DNA of 64,000 nt from Phocoena phocoena (Eukaryota > Chordata > Mammalia > Artiodactyla > Phocoenidae), in the NCBI RefSeq assembly GCF_963924675.1, contig NC_089220.1:57670639-57734638 (forward strand), read 5' to 3'. The position numbers and the translations under genes were made by a program. This document shows, piece by piece, positions 23,093 through 33,862 of this stretch. The notes beneath the pieces are model-generated. The model was not told the DNA's origin and made no database searches. It saw only the letters and a program-made list of their open reading frames with translations. Numbering within the stretch: the stretch's first letter is position 1; every line of letters starts with the position of its first letter.

Positions 23093-23297
23093 TTTTTTTT
23101 TTTTTGGTATGTGGGCCTCTCTCACTGTTGTGGCCTCTCCCGTTGCAGAGCACAGGCTCCAGACGCGCAGGCTCAGCGGCCATGGCTCAAGGGCCTAGCC
23201 GCACCGCAGCATGTGGGATCTTCCCGGACCGGGGCGCAAACCCGTGTTCCCTGCATTGGCAGGCGGACTCGCAGCCACTGTGCCACCAGGGAAGCCC
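23093..23297 (-). mobile_element. CHR-type SINE
   Basis: Minus-strand copy with poly-T at the left and the head complement CACCAGGGAAGCCC at the right. Duplication CTCTATTACCCCC (23080-23092) / CTCTATTACCACC (23298-23310), 13 bp with one mismatch. Confidence 0.95.
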
Positions 23298-23310
23298 CTC
23301 TATTACCACC

Positions 23311-24160
23311 TTTATTCCTAAAGAAAACATGATAAAGTGGAAAAAAGTATCATTTCTAGGGTTAGGTATGTGTTTAAATTATACATTCTTTACTTATTTT
23401 TTGATTGCCTTTACATGTTAATTTGTCTTTTCCCTGTAAAATGTAAATAATGAATTAAAAGAGTTATATTTAGGGTTAAATGAGTTAATGCTTTATTTTT
23501 TAGATTGATGGATTGTATATTTTTCTATCTGCTTGGTCTAGCAAAGAAGTTATGTGGCTTATAGTGCTACATAAAGTGTCTAGAATAATTTAAAATAGAG
23601 TGAAAAGAAGAGGGAGAAACACAGTTGTAGTGAAATGGAGTTAGGATACTTACAAAAATGACATAAACATCACTAGGTACCATGATCATTTCTCTTGGGA
23701 GAGATGAGTGCATAGTATGATAATGACATAATGAATAAACAACTTCGACAATATCTTTATAATAGACCCAAATTAAAAATCTCATATGATTATTTCTTAC
23801 AGAAATCTTCAATATAAGCAGATGTCATTATTTTAAAGGACAGTTAAAAACTATCTTTCACGGGGCCAAAAACATGCAGTTTTGGTATTCATGAAGTTTC
23901 TACTTTCTATAGGGAAAAGAAAGAACAGATGTTTTCTCTGATACAATCTGTCCTTTAGAACACCCAGCTCTCCATGCACTTCCTTCTGTGTCATCCCTTC
24001 TGTAAGGCAGAGTTCCATTCAGTTGCTGTATCCAGCTGAAAGCCCAGGATCTCTAGTAGATGTACAATCTTTTCCTTTAAGTCTGATATAGTTATCTTTA
24101 GTTTAGAAACAGGCATTTTGCTCTTAGTATGCATGCTCAATATAAAATGGTGACATAAAC
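23311..24160. other. Unassigned DNA with possible MIR/L2 tail
   Basis: 23420-23500 (TTCCCTGTAAAATGTAAATA, TTAAATGAGTTAATGC) faintly resembles the MIR/L2 3' tail on the minus strand. The remainder is unrecognised AT-rich DNA. Confidence 0.4.
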
Positions 24161-24375
24161 CAGGGGTCAGCAAACATTTTTTTGTAATGGGCCAGATGGT
24201 ATGTATTTTCAGCTTTGTAGACCATACTGTCTCTGTTACAACTATTCAGCTGCCACTGAAGGGTGAAAGCAACCAGATATAAAACCAGATAGGCATGGCT
24301 GTGTTCCAATAAAAGCTTTAGTTACACAAACAGGCAAACTGGATTTGGCCTGTGGGTCATAGTTTTCCCACCCCA
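24161..24375 (+). mobile_element. hAT-Charlie type MITE (MER family)
   Basis: Starts CAGGGGTCAGCAAACATTTT and ends near TAGTTTTCCCACCCC, the terminal inverted repeats of a widespread ~215 bp non-autonomous hAT family. Internal marks are GGGCCAGATGGTA, GCTTTGTAGACCATACTG, GGCTGTGTTCCAATAAAA and GGATTTGGCCTGTGGG. I recognise the family pattern but am not certain of the MER number. No clear 8 bp duplication. Confidence 0.85.
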
Positions 24376-24840
24376 GCATATACACAAAATAAGCATGAAA
24401 TTCTCATTTGGGGAAGAGGAGAATGAGAAATACATAGTGATTATAGGTCTATAGCAATGATCAAATCCTGCTGTATGTAAATTATAAAGTACAAGTCCTT
24501 TGGCCAGTCCACCTGGTAATCCATAGCTCTCTGGGAAGTTCTTCTTTGACTATTTTCTTCTTGGGTCATATCTTAAGTGAACATTGTCAAAATGTTCTTT
24601 TTGAGGACTACACAGTTTCAGAGCCAGCATCCTTGTGATCCAGCTGGGGTGTGTGTGTACTTGCTGTAGGTGGAGGGATGGAGAGCTGTTACTCTTGGAG
24701 CTGAACAGCCACCATCCTTTGCAAGCCAAGATTGATTCTCTGTCAAAGTAATTCTCTGAAAACTTAGTTTTAGGACTATATGTCAATAAGTAAAACTGGT
24801 GATCTTGCCTAGATAGCATCTGAGTCTAAAAACTGTGATC
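24376..24840. other. Unassigned DNA
   Basis: No gene or repeat recognised. An 89-codon minus-strand frame (24550-24819) has no recognisable motif. Confidence 0.5.
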
Positions 24841-24862
24841 TTTTTTTTTTTTTTTTTTTTTT
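24841..24862. repeat. Poly-T tract (22 T)
   Basis: Uninterrupted T22 not attached to any SINE or L1 sequence that I recognise. It may be the A-tail of a minus-strand retrocopy whose body would lie to the right (24863 to about 25100). Confidence 0.95.
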
Positions 24863-25130
24863 ACTGATTGTACTCCATCTACTCCCCTCCATCCCAGTCT
24901 TTCCTCTTCCCCAGAATATTGATAGTAACAGCTGTTTGGAGGCCATCTGATTAAAAAGGCTTGGGTGAGATGGTACCATGTTATTTCCATCTTCGACTTT
25001 GGACTTGTATCTTTAGGTGCCAAGGTAACTGTTTTGTTCTTCTAAGGCTACCAGTAAGAAAGCCTCTATCATGTAGGCACACCTAGAGCCAAGGGAATAG
25101 AAAATGCAGTATTTATACTGGTCGGAGTGA

Positions 25131-25148
25131 TGTGTGTGTGTGTGTGTG
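25131..25148. repeat. (TG)9 microsatellite
   Basis: Pure TG dinucleotide run. Confidence 0.95.
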
Positions 25149-26018
25149 GTTGGGTAGAATGATTAGCAGAGAATGCCTGATCACTGTCATAGTATCCTAT
25201 TCTTTGTGGGTATGGCTTGATCTAGGATGTAATTTAGAATACCAAAAAGACAGATATGATACATATATTCTATGTAACATGATTATTGTTTCTGTTAACT
25301 AAGGTTTTGATAGTTAGTGAGCTCAAAAGCATACTCACTAACAGATACCTGGGAAGAGTTGTTCTGTGTTACTAGTTATACAGATAATGTATACTTGGAC
25401 AAACAGTCAAGCTAAAAGTAGGTTAATGTCATTGTATTTGTTTTGTTTTGTTTTTAAACGAATACAAGACACCTTGCTAATATAGGTACCAGAATAGTAT
25501 TTATTTCTTCTTTGGTCTTAGGTGAGCTTAGTAACAGAAAGAACCTTGATTCCATTTCTTTTTTTTTTCTTGATTCCATTTAGATAATTGTTTTGATTTT
25601 GTTCCAGTTTATATATAAAAGAATGAGCAATTGATACTCTAAAGTTCCTTTTGACTCAGCATTGCTGAAATATTTTTGTTCAGAAAGATTTTTTAAGTCA
25701 TGGTGATCCAATACCATCTGAGCCTAAAAAATCTACATAAAGTATGCATGTAGAGAGTATATCACTTTGGACAATATTATTTTATAACAACTCTGGGTAT
25801 ATTTTGGGAAATGTATACCAAGCAAATGAGCTATCTTATTATAATAGAATGTGGTATTTATAAACCCATTAACTATTTTTAAATATGTAATAATATTTAT
25901 TTTGGTTCTGTAATAGTTGATCTATAGCCTTTTTCTGACAATTGTTAGAAAACAAATTGTTAGTTTTCCTTCCCAATTGCATCTACTCATAGAAAATAAT
26001 TTTTATTATTACCAAGTT
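25149..26018. other. Unassigned AT-rich DNA
   Basis: Nothing recognised beyond short T- and TTTTG-rich runs near 25440 and 25560. Confidence 0.5.
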
Positions 26019-26630
26019 AGCCAGACTTTGAGGTTGAGGACACAGTCCTCCAGACTGCCAAGTCTGTTCAAGATAGAAGTTCAGGGGTTTCCTAAAACCA
26101 CCCTCAGTTTCAACAGTTTACTAGAAAATCTCACAGAACTCTGTGAAGATGATTATACTCATGGAAAAGGATACATTAAAATCAGCTAAGGGTAGAGATG
26201 CATAGGAGAGAGTTTAGGAAGTTCCAGATGTCAAGCATTCTTTATCCTCAGTATGGATTTCCGTTGGTATTTGCAAGTGATAATACACACAGAATATCAT
26301 CAGAGTCAGGAAGCTGACTCTCACTGAGCTCCAATCTCCAAAGTTTTTATTGAGACTTCATTACTGAGACATGCTTGATTGATTAATTACCCACATGGTT
26401 GAATTCAGTCTCTAGTCCCCTCACTCTCCAGAGGTGAGACGATGTTGCATAACCCAGAGCCCCCACCCTAAATCATATGGTTGGTTATTCTAGTATGACT
26501 AGCTTCCATCCTAAGACTATCAATCAGATGGGCCTGGTCTAGTCATCTCATTAGCATAAAATATCAGGTGTGGTCTGAGGGACCCACCATGAAGAAAAAG
26601 ACACTCCTATCACTGGAGAAATTCCAAAGG
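26019..26630 (-). mobile_element. Old LTR-like repeat, copy 1 (pair of 44801-45375)
   Basis: The reverse complement aligns over its length with the plus-strand element at 44801-45375. Shared marks are GTGATAGGAGTG, TTCATGGTGG, ACCTGATA, ATGAGATG, an AATAAAA signal, GAGTTCTGTGAGATTTTCTA versus GTTCTTTGAAATCTTCCAGT, GAGGGTGGTTTT and CCTCAAAGTCTGGC. Size (~610 bp), poly(A) signal and terminal pattern suggest an ancient LTR, perhaps ERVL-type. I cannot name the family. No coding sequence. Confidence 0.65.
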
Positions 26631-26794
26631 TTTAGAAGTTACCTCCCAGGATTCAGGAAAAACTTGATTTTACTGTACAGTTATCTGTACATAATGACCT
26701 ACATGTAAATGACTATAGCTTGATCTGTTACCTATAACAGGAGAGCCTTATACAAATTATGCAAAAGATGGTTAATAAATATTTTACAAAAAAA

Positions 26795-27005
26795 GGAAGA
26801 GAATACAGATGAACCGGTTTGCAGGGCAGAAATTGAGACACAGATGTAGAGAACAAACGTATAGACACCAAGGGGGGAAAGCGGCGGGGGTGGTGGTGGT
26901 GGTGTGATGAATTGGGAGATTGGGACTGACATGTATACACTGATGTGTATAAAATGGATGACTAATAAGAACCTGCTGTAGAAAAAAATAAAATAAAATT
27001 CAAAA
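26795..27005 (+). mobile_element. L1 3' UTR fragment
   Basis: Matches the 3' UTR of L1-F (63340-63548) almost throughout: ATGAACCGGTTTGCAGGGCA, GAACAAACGTAT, ACATGTATACACTGATGTGT, AATAAGAACCTGCTGTA, ending in an A-rich tail. It carries a G-rich stretch at 26872-26902 ending in (GGT)n. Severely 5'-truncated. Confidence 0.9.
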
Positions 27006-27040
27006 ATTAAAAAAGAAAAGAAAAGAAGTAATGTTTTTTT

Positions 27041-27262
27041 AGCTCCTATTTATGTGCCTGGCATTATAACTGACACTCTGTGTATGCATAATACACATTT
27101 GGTGTGTATTATGTCACTTAATTTTCATGAAAACCTAACAAAGAGGGTATTGTATCAGCATTTTTCAAATAAAGAAACAGGTTCAGAGAAGTTAAATAGC
27201 CAGCTCAGAAGTTGGGCACTGGGGTTCAAACACAACATATCTGACTATAAAATACCCATTTT
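27041..27262 (+). mobile_element. MIR SINE
   Basis: Nearly complete MIR pattern: CCTATTTATGTGCCTGGCAT, ATTATGTCACTTAATTTTCA, AAATAAAGAAACAGGTTCAG, AGAAGTTAAATAGCCAGCTC, ACTGGGGTTCAAACAC. Old and diverged. Confidence 0.8.
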
Positions 27263-28424
27263 TTGTTTTCAGAAATGGTTCTGTTTGTATCTAAGTTAAA
27301 TGGTTGAAACTAAAAGAGCCATGAACTCAAAGGGCTTCCTGGGATGCCAAGTGGGTGGAGCTTTTGCGTGGGAACAAAAGCTGGAACCTATTCAACGTGT
27401 TTTAATTGAGGATTACAGTTAAAAAAAAAAAAGGTCTACACCTCTTGAAATTTCTAGCTGTTCCATCTACGCAACGTTCCTATCGAATCTGATTCTGCAC
27501 TAGAGTATATGATTCAGTTTCTGAATGTTGACAATAATCATGGTTTTTTTTGAGCTTGTTCAGATTGCTCTATAAGTATTATTTCTAGCCTCAATGACCA
27601 AGATTTGGAAGGGGTCAATATGTACGATAGAAAAATATAACAGTAATCAGTGTGGAAAAGCAGTAACTAAAGACATCCTGTTCTTCAGTCAGAATATTCA
27701 ACCAGTAATTCCAGGTTACCCCTTGACCAGGAAAATAGCAGGCATTCTATTTGGATGGAATATTCAAGTAAGAAATAAGTCAGTGTTTTGTAAGGAGGGG
27801 AGGGTCACCATTTTGGAGCTGGTCCAAATTGTAGGAGGTATATGTGGAGAATATGGTATCAGTAATTCAGTGCTTGCTTGCCTTCTCAGGATACTTTAAT
27901 GGATTTAAGTTTTTAAATGAACTGAACACTGAAAATATTAGTAACCCACAATCAAAATATTCTTTGAAACAACAGTTGAATGGTTTCTAAATGAAAGGTA
28001 AGAGACCCTTTCAGGAATCAATGGAGATCTGTGCCTCTGTGGCTTCATTTACCAGATTTGTGCTTTGACCAGCTGATAGCTCAGAATCTGTCCTCTGTGC
28101 CAAGTCTAATTGCCCAGCTCTAGTTCCCAGTTCCCATGAATTTTTTTCTTCAAAGAGAATTTGTAAATATACTTAAAATTTAATATGTAAAGTTAGAAAA
28201 CGTTTCAAATATTCCAAAACTTAGAGGCAGTTATACATTAGAGATGATGGAGACACCAGCAATATCTGTTTAAAATCTTTTTTCTATTAAAAATAAAATA
28301 TTAAAGATAAAAATAAGACCCACATAAGTATCTTCTGTCTCTTTCTTGCAAGACATAGGAACTATCCTGATTTGGTAATTTCATTCCTGTGCATATTTTT
28401 ACATTTTACTAAAACTAATTTTAG
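27263..28424. other. Unassigned DNA
   Basis: No gene recognised. A 101-codon plus-strand frame (27594-27899) begins at an ATG in ordinary context. It shows no domain, signal or conserved motif that I know, and is taken as chance. Confidence 0.45.
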
Positions 28425-29235
28425 TTACTCCTCATTATACATGGTGTATTTGCAAATTTGCCTACACACCGAAATCTATTTGTAATACCAAAATCAATAC
28501 TCATGGCACTTTCATGGTCATTTACTGACTTGCACAGAGGCACAAAATTTTTGAGTTGCCCATTACACCTGTTTCCAGCTGCGGTTGAGTAAGGCAATGC
28601 TCCGCCCTCTTGTTTCAGTTCTCATACTCTGTAAACAAGTGTCCTTTTGTAGTTTATTTAGTGCCACTTTTTAAACAATGTGCTTGCTTCTTTTCACATT
28701 TTTGGTGAGTGTGCCATTTAAAATGGTTCCCAGTGTAGTACTGAAGTGCTGTCTAGTGTTCTCAAGTGCAAGTATGCTGTGATGTGCCTTATGGAGAAAA
28801 TATGTTTGATGGGTTTCATTCAGGCATGAGTTATTTTCATTCAGGCATGAGCTGAGTGCTGTGGGCCATAAAGTCAATGTTAATGAAGCAAAAATGTGGT
28901 ATATCAAGAAAAGGGAAGAGGAAATTTGCTGACTGTACATGAGACCACTTTGTAACATCTACTGTGTGTTATGAAGCTACGGAAAAGACTGAAATGTGAC
29001 TAAATTTATGGATTCATAAGATGGCAACCAATTTTTTAAAAAGGGTAGTGGACAGCATTGTTGTGAGGCTGAAAGCCAAAGAAATTTACAGTCACATTAT
29101 CCAGGGTCAGAAAAATGATAAACCCTTCTCGGATAGTGCTGGCTGGCTCACATGTTTCAAAAGTCAATATAACATAAAGAATGGTAAACTTGCAGGTGAG
29201 GCAGGTTCTGTAGAACAAATAGTACAGCCACGAAC
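28425..29235 (+). mobile_element. Tigger (TcMar/pogo) DNA transposon remnant
   Basis: Plus-strand 5' part of an autonomous-type Tigger element. The 5' UTR is recognisable (TATTTGCAAATTTGCCTAC, CAATGCTCCGCCCTCTTGTT, GTAAACAAGTGTCCTTTT). The start of the transposase gene follows (GTACTGAAGTGCTGTCTAGT, GTGATGTGCCTTATGGAGAA) and runs into the CENP-B-type DNA-binding region near 29060-29210. The catalytic DDE part and the 3' end are absent. Human Tigger elements were active in early mammals, so this is an ancient fossil. A short local duplication (TTTCATTCAGGCATGAG twice, 28815-28852) is present. Confidence 0.8.
29021..29235 (+). pseudogene. Tigger transposase, CENP-B-type HTH remnant
   Basis: In-frame stretch reading KAKEIYSHIIQGQ..., KPFSDSAGWLTCFK and YNIKNGKLAGEAGS. 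This is the pattern of the second helix-turn-helix of pogo/CENP-B transposases (KA..IY ... F..S.GW...FK....N....GEA). The frame stays open for 84 codons from 29021, but the transposase N-terminus upstream is out of frame and the catalytic domain is missing. The transposase would bind the terminal repeats; this fragment is too short to act. The surviving frame is probably chance. Confidence 0.75.
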
Positions 29236-29324
29236 ATCATTTTACATATTCCTTATACACATGTGTAGGGATTAGACATAAGTGGACTTTCCAGGCCACA
29301 TAGTATAAGTTATATTAATCACTT

Positions 29325-29490
29325 ATTTTCACAATAATGATGTGTGATAAATCACTGCAGAATTCAGTGACATAAGGACAGAAGATATTTATTTTTCACT
29401 TATGTGTCTGCAGGTTGGTTGCCCTTCAGCTGATCCAGGCTACACTTGGCAGGGCTTTGCTCTAAGCTGAAGGTTTGGTCAAAGTTCTCC
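29325..29490. repeat. Unassigned old dispersed repeat
   Basis: Phrases such as AATCACTGCAGAATTCAGTG, GTGTCTGCAGGTTGGTTGC and CAGCTGATCCAGGCTACACT resemble a common old mammalian repeat whose name I cannot fix. Confidence 0.4.
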
Positions 29491-29812
29491 CCAAATATTT
29501 TTTATCCTTCTTGGATCAGTGGCTATCGTGTACATATTCTTCTTGTAATACGATGTAGGAACCCTAGAGGACAAGCATATTTCTTTTTTTTTTTTTGCAT
29601 TTTACAGTTTATTGTCTCACTTATTTATTTTTAAAATTTTCATTGGAGTATAGTTGATTACAATGTTGAGTTAGTTTCAGGTGTACAGCAAAGTGAATCA
29701 GTTATACATATACATATATGTACTCTTATTTTAGATTCTTTTCCCCTATAGGCCATTACAGAGTATTGGGTAGAGTTCCGTGTACTGTACAGTAGGTTCT
29801 TATTTGTTATCT

Positions 29813-30021
29813 TTTTTTTTTTTTTTTTGGGAGTACACGGGCCTCTCACTGTTGTGGCCTCTCCCATTGCGGAGCACAGGCTCCGGATGCACAGGCTCAG
29901 CGGCCATGGCTCATGGGCCTAGCTGCTCCGTGGCATGTGGGATCTTCCTGGACCGGGGCACGGTCCCGCATCCCCTGCATCGGCAGGCGGACTCTCAACC
30001 ACTGCACCACCAGGGAAGCCC
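29813..30021 (-). mobile_element. CHR-type SINE nested in L1-E 3' UTR
   Basis: Minus strand. TSD TGTTATCT at 29805-29812 and 30022-30029. The surrounding L1 3' UTR resumes exactly after removal of SINE and one TSD copy. Confidence 0.95.
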
Positions 30022-30503
30022 TGTTATCTATTTTATATAGTGTAGTGTGTATATGTCAATCCCAATCTCCCAATTTACCCCCCACCCCTTATCCCCCGGT
30101 AACCATAAGTTTGTTTTCTACATTGGTGACTGTACTTCTGTTTTGTAAATGAGTTCATTTGTACCTTTTTTTTAGATTCCACATATAAGCAGTATCATAT
30201 GATATTTGTCTTTCTCTGTCTGACTTATTTCATGCAGTATGACAATCTCTAGGTCCATGTTGCTGCAAATGGCATTATTTTTTTCTTTTTTATGACTGAA
30301 TAATATTCCATTGTATATATGTACCACATCTTCTTTATCCATTCCTCTGTTGATGGACATTGAGGTTGCTTCCATGTCCTGGCTATTGTAAACAGTGCTG
30401 CAACGAACATGGGGTGCATGTATCTTTTCAAATTATGGTTTTCTCCAGGTATATGCCTAGGAGTAGGATTGGTGGGTCATATGGTAGTTCTACTTTTAGT
30501 TTT

Positions 30504-30710
30504 CTTGTTTTTTTCTTTGTGGTACGCGGGCCTCTCACTGTTGTGGCCTCTCCCGTTGCGGAGCACAGGCTCCGGACGTGCAGGCTTAGCGGCCATGGCT
30601 CATGGGCCCAGCCGCTCTGTGGCATGTGGGATCTTCCCGGACTGGGGCACGAGCCCGTGTCCCCTGCATTGGCAGGCGGACTCTCAACCACTGCGCCCCC
30701 AGGGAAGCCC
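30504..30710 (-). mobile_element. CHR-type SINE nested in L1-E ORF2
   Basis: Minus strand. TSD TACTTTTAGTTTT (30491-30503) / TATTTTTAGTTTT (30711-30723), one mismatch. Splits the ORF2 remnant of L1-E. Confidence 0.95.
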
Positions 30711-31050
30711 TATTTTTAGTTTTTTAAGGAGGCTCCATACTCTTCTCCATAGTGGCTATACCAATTTACATTCTCACCAACAGTGTAGGAGGGTTCCCTT
30801 TTCTTCACACCCTCTCCAGCATTTATTATTTGTAGATTTTTTTGACGACGGCCATTCTGACCAGTGTGAGTTGATACCTCATTGTAGTTTTGATTTGCAT
30901 TTCTCTAATAGTCATGTTGAGCATCTTTTCATGTGCTTTTTGGCCATCTGTATGTATTCTTTGGAGAAATGTCTATTTAGATCTTCTACCCATTTTTCGA
31001 TTGGGTTGTGTGTTTTTTTTATATTGAGCTCCATGAGCTGTTTGTATATG

Positions 31051-32130
31051 AACCCAAGGCCTTTCAGTTTCCAAACCGTACTCTTTTTCTACTGCATTAG
31101 ATAGGAGCCTGTAATAGTTGGTGGCAATATTTGGGGATAACAACAATATCTTCAAAGAATTTTAATTTTATCTTATCTTATTCCAAAAAAGCATTTGAAT
31201 AGGTTACAAAGCTCTGTAAAGAGTAGCAAAGTTTAACACAATTATAACTACAGCAAGTTGAAAATTAGGTTAACATTCATTTTCAACACATTACAGAATT
31301 CTTCAGAATGTGCAGTGTGACTTAGCTACTTGATCCTATTCACTTCCCTTTTACAGACTTTTGAGCATATTTGAAGTCTCCGCTCATGTCACATTTGCCA
31401 TCCTCTCATTGACTGTAGCAGATCACTGGCCAAACCCAATATCAAAGTTATGGTGAAACATGCTTCTTTTGTGGAGGTTGGAGGGGAAGGGGGAATAACT
31501 ATTTGATGAACAATAATCGAATTTATCACATTAGTCCCATGTTTCTATTTAAATGAATGTGAATATACCAATTTACATTCTCAATATATAATTTATAGTA
31601 GCAATACATATGAGTTCCTTTTGCCTGTGTCTGTGCCAATAATAAATGTTAGAAGTATTTTAATTTTCACTCATATTTTATCATTAGGCAATGCCATTAT
31701 TTCAGTTTGCACATTTTCATGGGAAGTGTGAGAGTGAGAGGGCCTCCTTGGCAGCATTGCAAGAGATCCCTCTCAACATCTGGATAGCAGATAGAGCTGA
31801 ATATTAATTTTAGGAATGGCAGAATTTCAAAGAAGCCTTATTATTTGGCCTTGGCAAGTCAGGGACCTAAAAGGAAAGTGGTCAGATGTGAGATTTGGGA
31901 TAGGTATCCTGGGTATATGCAGTTAAAAACCTTGAACCCACAGAGTCCCACAATTGGGGAAAATCTCATCAGAATTCAGATGGAGTATTTCTGGGCCTAT
32001 CAAAGGAAGAGAGGGGTTATGTGCTAAAGAAGCTGTAGGATCTAGCTAACCTAACCTGCAAGAACTGGGAGAATATGCCTGAGAATTTGAAAGTCGATCT
32101 TGAGAGGCCTAGACCAAATAGAAAAAAGAG
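31051..32130. other. Unassigned DNA; possible old retroviral interior
   Basis: 31700-32130 is richer in G and C and has a 60-codon frame (31845-32027) with phrases that could come from an ERVL-type interior. This is a guess resting on feel and on the ERVL remnant at 40940-41480 beyond L1-B. 31051-31700 shows nothing. Confidence 0.3.
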
Positions 32131-32153
32131 AAAAGAAAAAAAAAAAAAAAAAG
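32131..32153. repeat. A-rich tract
   Basis: GAAAAGA followed by an A-run of about 18, not linked to a recognised element. Confidence 0.85.
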
Positions 32154-32696
32154 AAACTAGCTAAAGGGGAGGGAGTTTGTTTACTTATAAGCCCAGCTGG
32201 AGATTATGTAGAGATTTTCCCCAAATTGTGAGTTTGTTCATATGGGAACTCTTTCCTGTGACATAGGATTGAAATCCTATCAAGGACCCAGGAGATTGTT
32301 CTAACACATTGCTTAGATGGATCTTGGAGGCTTTATAAAAGTGATGACACACATGAAATGATGCCAGAACTGCTGTGATAGACTTTAGAGGAAAAGGTAA
32401 AAGGATTAGAGTAGGCATGCTAGAATGGATATACTCCATAGGACCCCAAACTCCCCAGCTGATTATGTTCCATAGGAGAGCTTGGGAACAGTCCACTTAC
32501 CAAGTCAATATGGAATGCCCTGATAAGAGAGGAGCACAAGTGTTATTGAGAAGCTCATTAATTGTTGCCCTCTGGAGGCCAAGGTGATGGTAGGAAATGC
32601 TATTAAAGAATTGGGCTTTTTAGTAATAGGGATAATAGGATTCCAGAATTGTGGGGCTTAGTGGAAGAACTTAACTGTTAGAAGCATTGTGGGTAT
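32154..32696. other. Unassigned DNA
   Basis: No recognised gene or repeat. A 103-codon minus-strand frame (32185-32496) shows no domain. Confidence 0.45.
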
Positions 32697-32815
32697 GTTA
32701 TAGCTTCTGAGTGGCAGAGCCAGGATTAAGCCCATGTCTATCTTCAAAGTAAGGATTGCTGATGAGTGCCTCTAGAGAGTTCTATGAGAAAAAGATTGGG
32801 ACTCAAATATGTAGC
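32697..32815 (+). repeat. MIR-like segment, inverted partner of 43571-43685
   Basis: CTTCTGAGTGGCAGAGCCAG and GATTAAGCCCAT match the MIR 3' half. The similarity to the reverse complement of 43571-43685 runs well past the MIR core (GATGAGTGCCTCTAGA, then TGAGAAAAAG versus TGTGAAAAAGG, GACTCAAA). Confidence 0.65.
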
Positions 32816-32924
32816 AAGGCTGAATGGTAGCAAGGGAGCCCTGATCTATGTGGGATCTTTGGAGCTGGCTAAGAGAATTTGGTATTTATAGGGGTAAAAT
32901 TTGGCGGCAGCCAGCAAGGACTGT

Positions 32925-33070
32925 ATCTGTATATCTGTGTCTGTGTCTGTGTCTGTAAATATATCTGCATCCATATCTATCTATCTAGATAACAATATTT
33001 TTCCATATCTCCCTATATTTATAGATCTACATGCATATATATATATACATATGTTCTTGATATTTTATAT
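32925..33070. repeat. TCTGTG / TATC / AT simple-repeat cluster
   Basis: (TCTGTG)n, (TATC)n and ATAT blocks in sequence. 33060-33220 continues with ATAT-rich DNA. The 129-codon frame across it is a by-product of the repeat. Confidence 0.9.
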
Positions 33071-33488
33071 ACACATTATATATGAACATATATTGATGTG
33101 TGTGTATGCACACACAAAGAGAAAGCTAACCTCAACCTTCAGCTCATTCATGTTTGATCTTTTCCTTACATATGGAATATATATGTTCTGCATATATATT
33201 CACTATATGTTCTATATATACAGAAAAAATCAAGAATGGATGGAAAAGATAACGCCTAGATTTTTTAAGGTTATTGGATACAAGATCTGAGTTGCTATTG
33301 ATACACAGGTAATTAGTATAATTATAATGCCATGTTAGGCTAGGGGGTATTTGGAGGTCAGGTAATATATGGAGTTCTAACGAAGTCCATCTCAGATGGT
33401 CCATGGTATCTTTGGCATGCCAGTTGTATTTTCTTCACGTTGCAATGGTATAATTTTAATGAATATACTCAGCATTTGGCAGAGATTT
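33071..33488. other. Unassigned DNA left of L1-B
   Basis: No recognised gene or repeat. Confidence 0.45.
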
Positions 33489-33862
33489 CACATTTTTTTA
33501 ACATCTTTATTGGAGTATTATTGCTTTACAATGGTGTGTTAGTTTCTGCTGTATAACGAAGTGAATCAGCTACACATATACGTATATCCCCATATCTCCT
33601 CCCTATTGTGTATCCCTCCCACCCTCTACATCGCACCCCTCTACGTGGACACAAAGCACCGAGCTGATCTCCCTGTGCTATGTGGTTGCTTCCCACTAGC
33701 TATCTATTTTACATTTGGTAGTGTATATATGTCCATGTCACTCTCTCATTTCGTCCCAGCTTACACTTCCCCCTCCCCATATCCTCAAGTCCATTCTCTA
33801 CGTCTGCGTCTTTGTTCCTGTCCTGTCCCTAGGTTGTTCAGAAACTTTTTTGTTGTTTTATT

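Larger units (their letters stand above)
29621..31050 (-). mobile_element. LINE-1 (L1-E), 5'-truncated, carrying two SINEs
   Basis: Minus-strand L1 3' part. The 3' UTR (29621-30171) begins with the cetartiodactyl L1 end (AAAATTTTCATTGGAGTATA). The ORF2 C-terminus follows, the last codons ending at 30172 (pattern MDKEDVVHIYNGILFSHKK). Truncated near 31050 at the ORF2 position matching 34500 in L1-B. A T-run at 29583-29596 may be its A-tail. Interrupted by SINEs at 29813-30021 and 30504-30710. No clear TSD. Confidence 0.9.

Noticed and set aside
27594..27899. 101-codon plus-strand frame as a host gene
   Set aside because: No recognisable domain, no promoter or splice context, and frames of this length are expected by chance in 64 kb.
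30409..31104. 231-codon plus-strand open frame
   Set aside because: It crosses antisense L1-E and a SINE; similar peptides ([18 protein letters not shown]) recur at every minus-strand SINE, so it is repeat-derived.
32901..33290. 129-codon frame with Ile/Tyr-rich repeats
   Set aside because: It follows the TCTGTG/TATC/AT simple repeats; no independent support.
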